NCBI GenBank assembly: GCA_944322255.1
Contig: CALUOK010000022.1
Location: forward strand, 1 to 32,221
Source of the DNA: Candidatus Methanomethylophilaceae archaeon
GTDB taxonomy: Archaea > Thermoplasmatota > Thermoplasmata > Methanomassiliicoccales > Methanomethylophilaceae
Length of the DNA stretch: 32,221 bases
Direction: 5' to 3'
The notes under the pieces are model-generated. The model did no database searches, was not told the origin of the DNA, and saw only the letters and a program-made list of their open reading frames with translations. Made by a program: the position numbers and the translations under genes. Within the stretch, counting starts at the first letter, position 1. Each line of letters opens with the position of its first letter. Positions 32,138-32,221 of the stretch are shown in pieces.

Positions 32138-32221
32138 TCAGTCCGGCTGACCGTTTACCGCTTCGCGGAGGGACCGCATCCCCGACCCCAGTATGTTGAT
32201 GGCGGCGTTCCTGTCGCGGTC
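32138..32221 (-). CDS. 3' end of an IS200/IS605 tnpB (partial)
   Basis: The last 27 codons and the TGA of a gene entering from beyond the window edge. The visible residues DRDRNAAINILGSGMRSL correspond to the conserved tail of TnpB (OrfB), where D-x-D-x-NAA-x-N-I follows the last cysteines of the zinc ribbon and holds the third catalytic Asp of the RuvC nuclease. TnpB is an RNA-guided nuclease ancestral to Cas12. The rest cannot be judged. Confidence 0.8.
   Translation of the reverse strand, partial: DRDRNAAINILGSGMRSLREAVNGQPD

Overview
This window looks like a moderately GC-rich genome of a methylotrophic methanogenic archaeon of the order Methanomassiliicoccales (inference). It carries a complete pyrrolysine cassette (tRNA-Pyl, pylS, pylB, pylC, pylD) in which PylS is the short form without the N-terminal tRNA-binding domain. 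It also has a monomethylamine methyltransferase read through an in-frame amber codon, an archaeal-type ValRS, and TATA boxes about 25 nt upstream of many start codons (leaderless-type promoters). TGA is the usual stop. Among the genes with a visible stop, only pylD ends in TAG.

Layout. 1-3.9 kb: the first codons of a minus-strand gene, valS (minus) and a divergent Sel1-like protein. 3.9-13.5 kb: a transport block with an RND/MMPL exporter, two paralogous winged-helix regulators with different candidate operators, a small unknown protein, a heterodimeric ABC exporter overlapping the second regulator by ATGA, and a PutP-type sodium/solute symporter. 13.5-15.0 kb: the C-terminal remnant of an AAA ATPase, cut at its 5' side by a complete IS630-family element whose transposase needs a -1 frameshift. 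15.1-18.2 kb: a YigZ/IMPACT protein, an ABC-F ATPase and a 111-residue companion. 18.2-26.5 kb, all minus strand: the methylamine/pyrrolysine block. In transcription order this is amtB-glnK-mtmC-mtmB, then pylT-pylS-pylB-pylC-pylD, then a small 2[4Fe-4S] ferredoxin. 26.7-32.2 kb: an MFS exporter, a DUF4143-type AAA ATPase preceded by four tandem 23-bp repeats, an NfeD/SPFH membrane pair, a double-CDGSH iron-sulfur protein, a 5'-eroded YbjQ-family gene, and the 3' end of an IS200/IS605 tnpB.

How the core works together. AmtB probably imports ammonium or methylammonium and GlnK may gate it. MtmB (with Pyl202) moves the methyl group of monomethylamine to the corrinoid of MtmC, releasing ammonium. 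The pyl genes make pyrrolysine and charge tRNA-Pyl, which decodes the UAG in mtmB. The most interesting non-coding signal is an identical palindrome, TTAGACA-N2-TGTCTAA, found just upstream of the amtB promoter, upstream of the pylT promoter, and a third time 209 bp further upstream of amtB. I propose it as the operator of an undescribed regulator that coordinates methylamine uptake and use with pyrrolysine supply. A perfect 10-bp hairpin six bases after the UAG of mtmB is a candidate recoding element.
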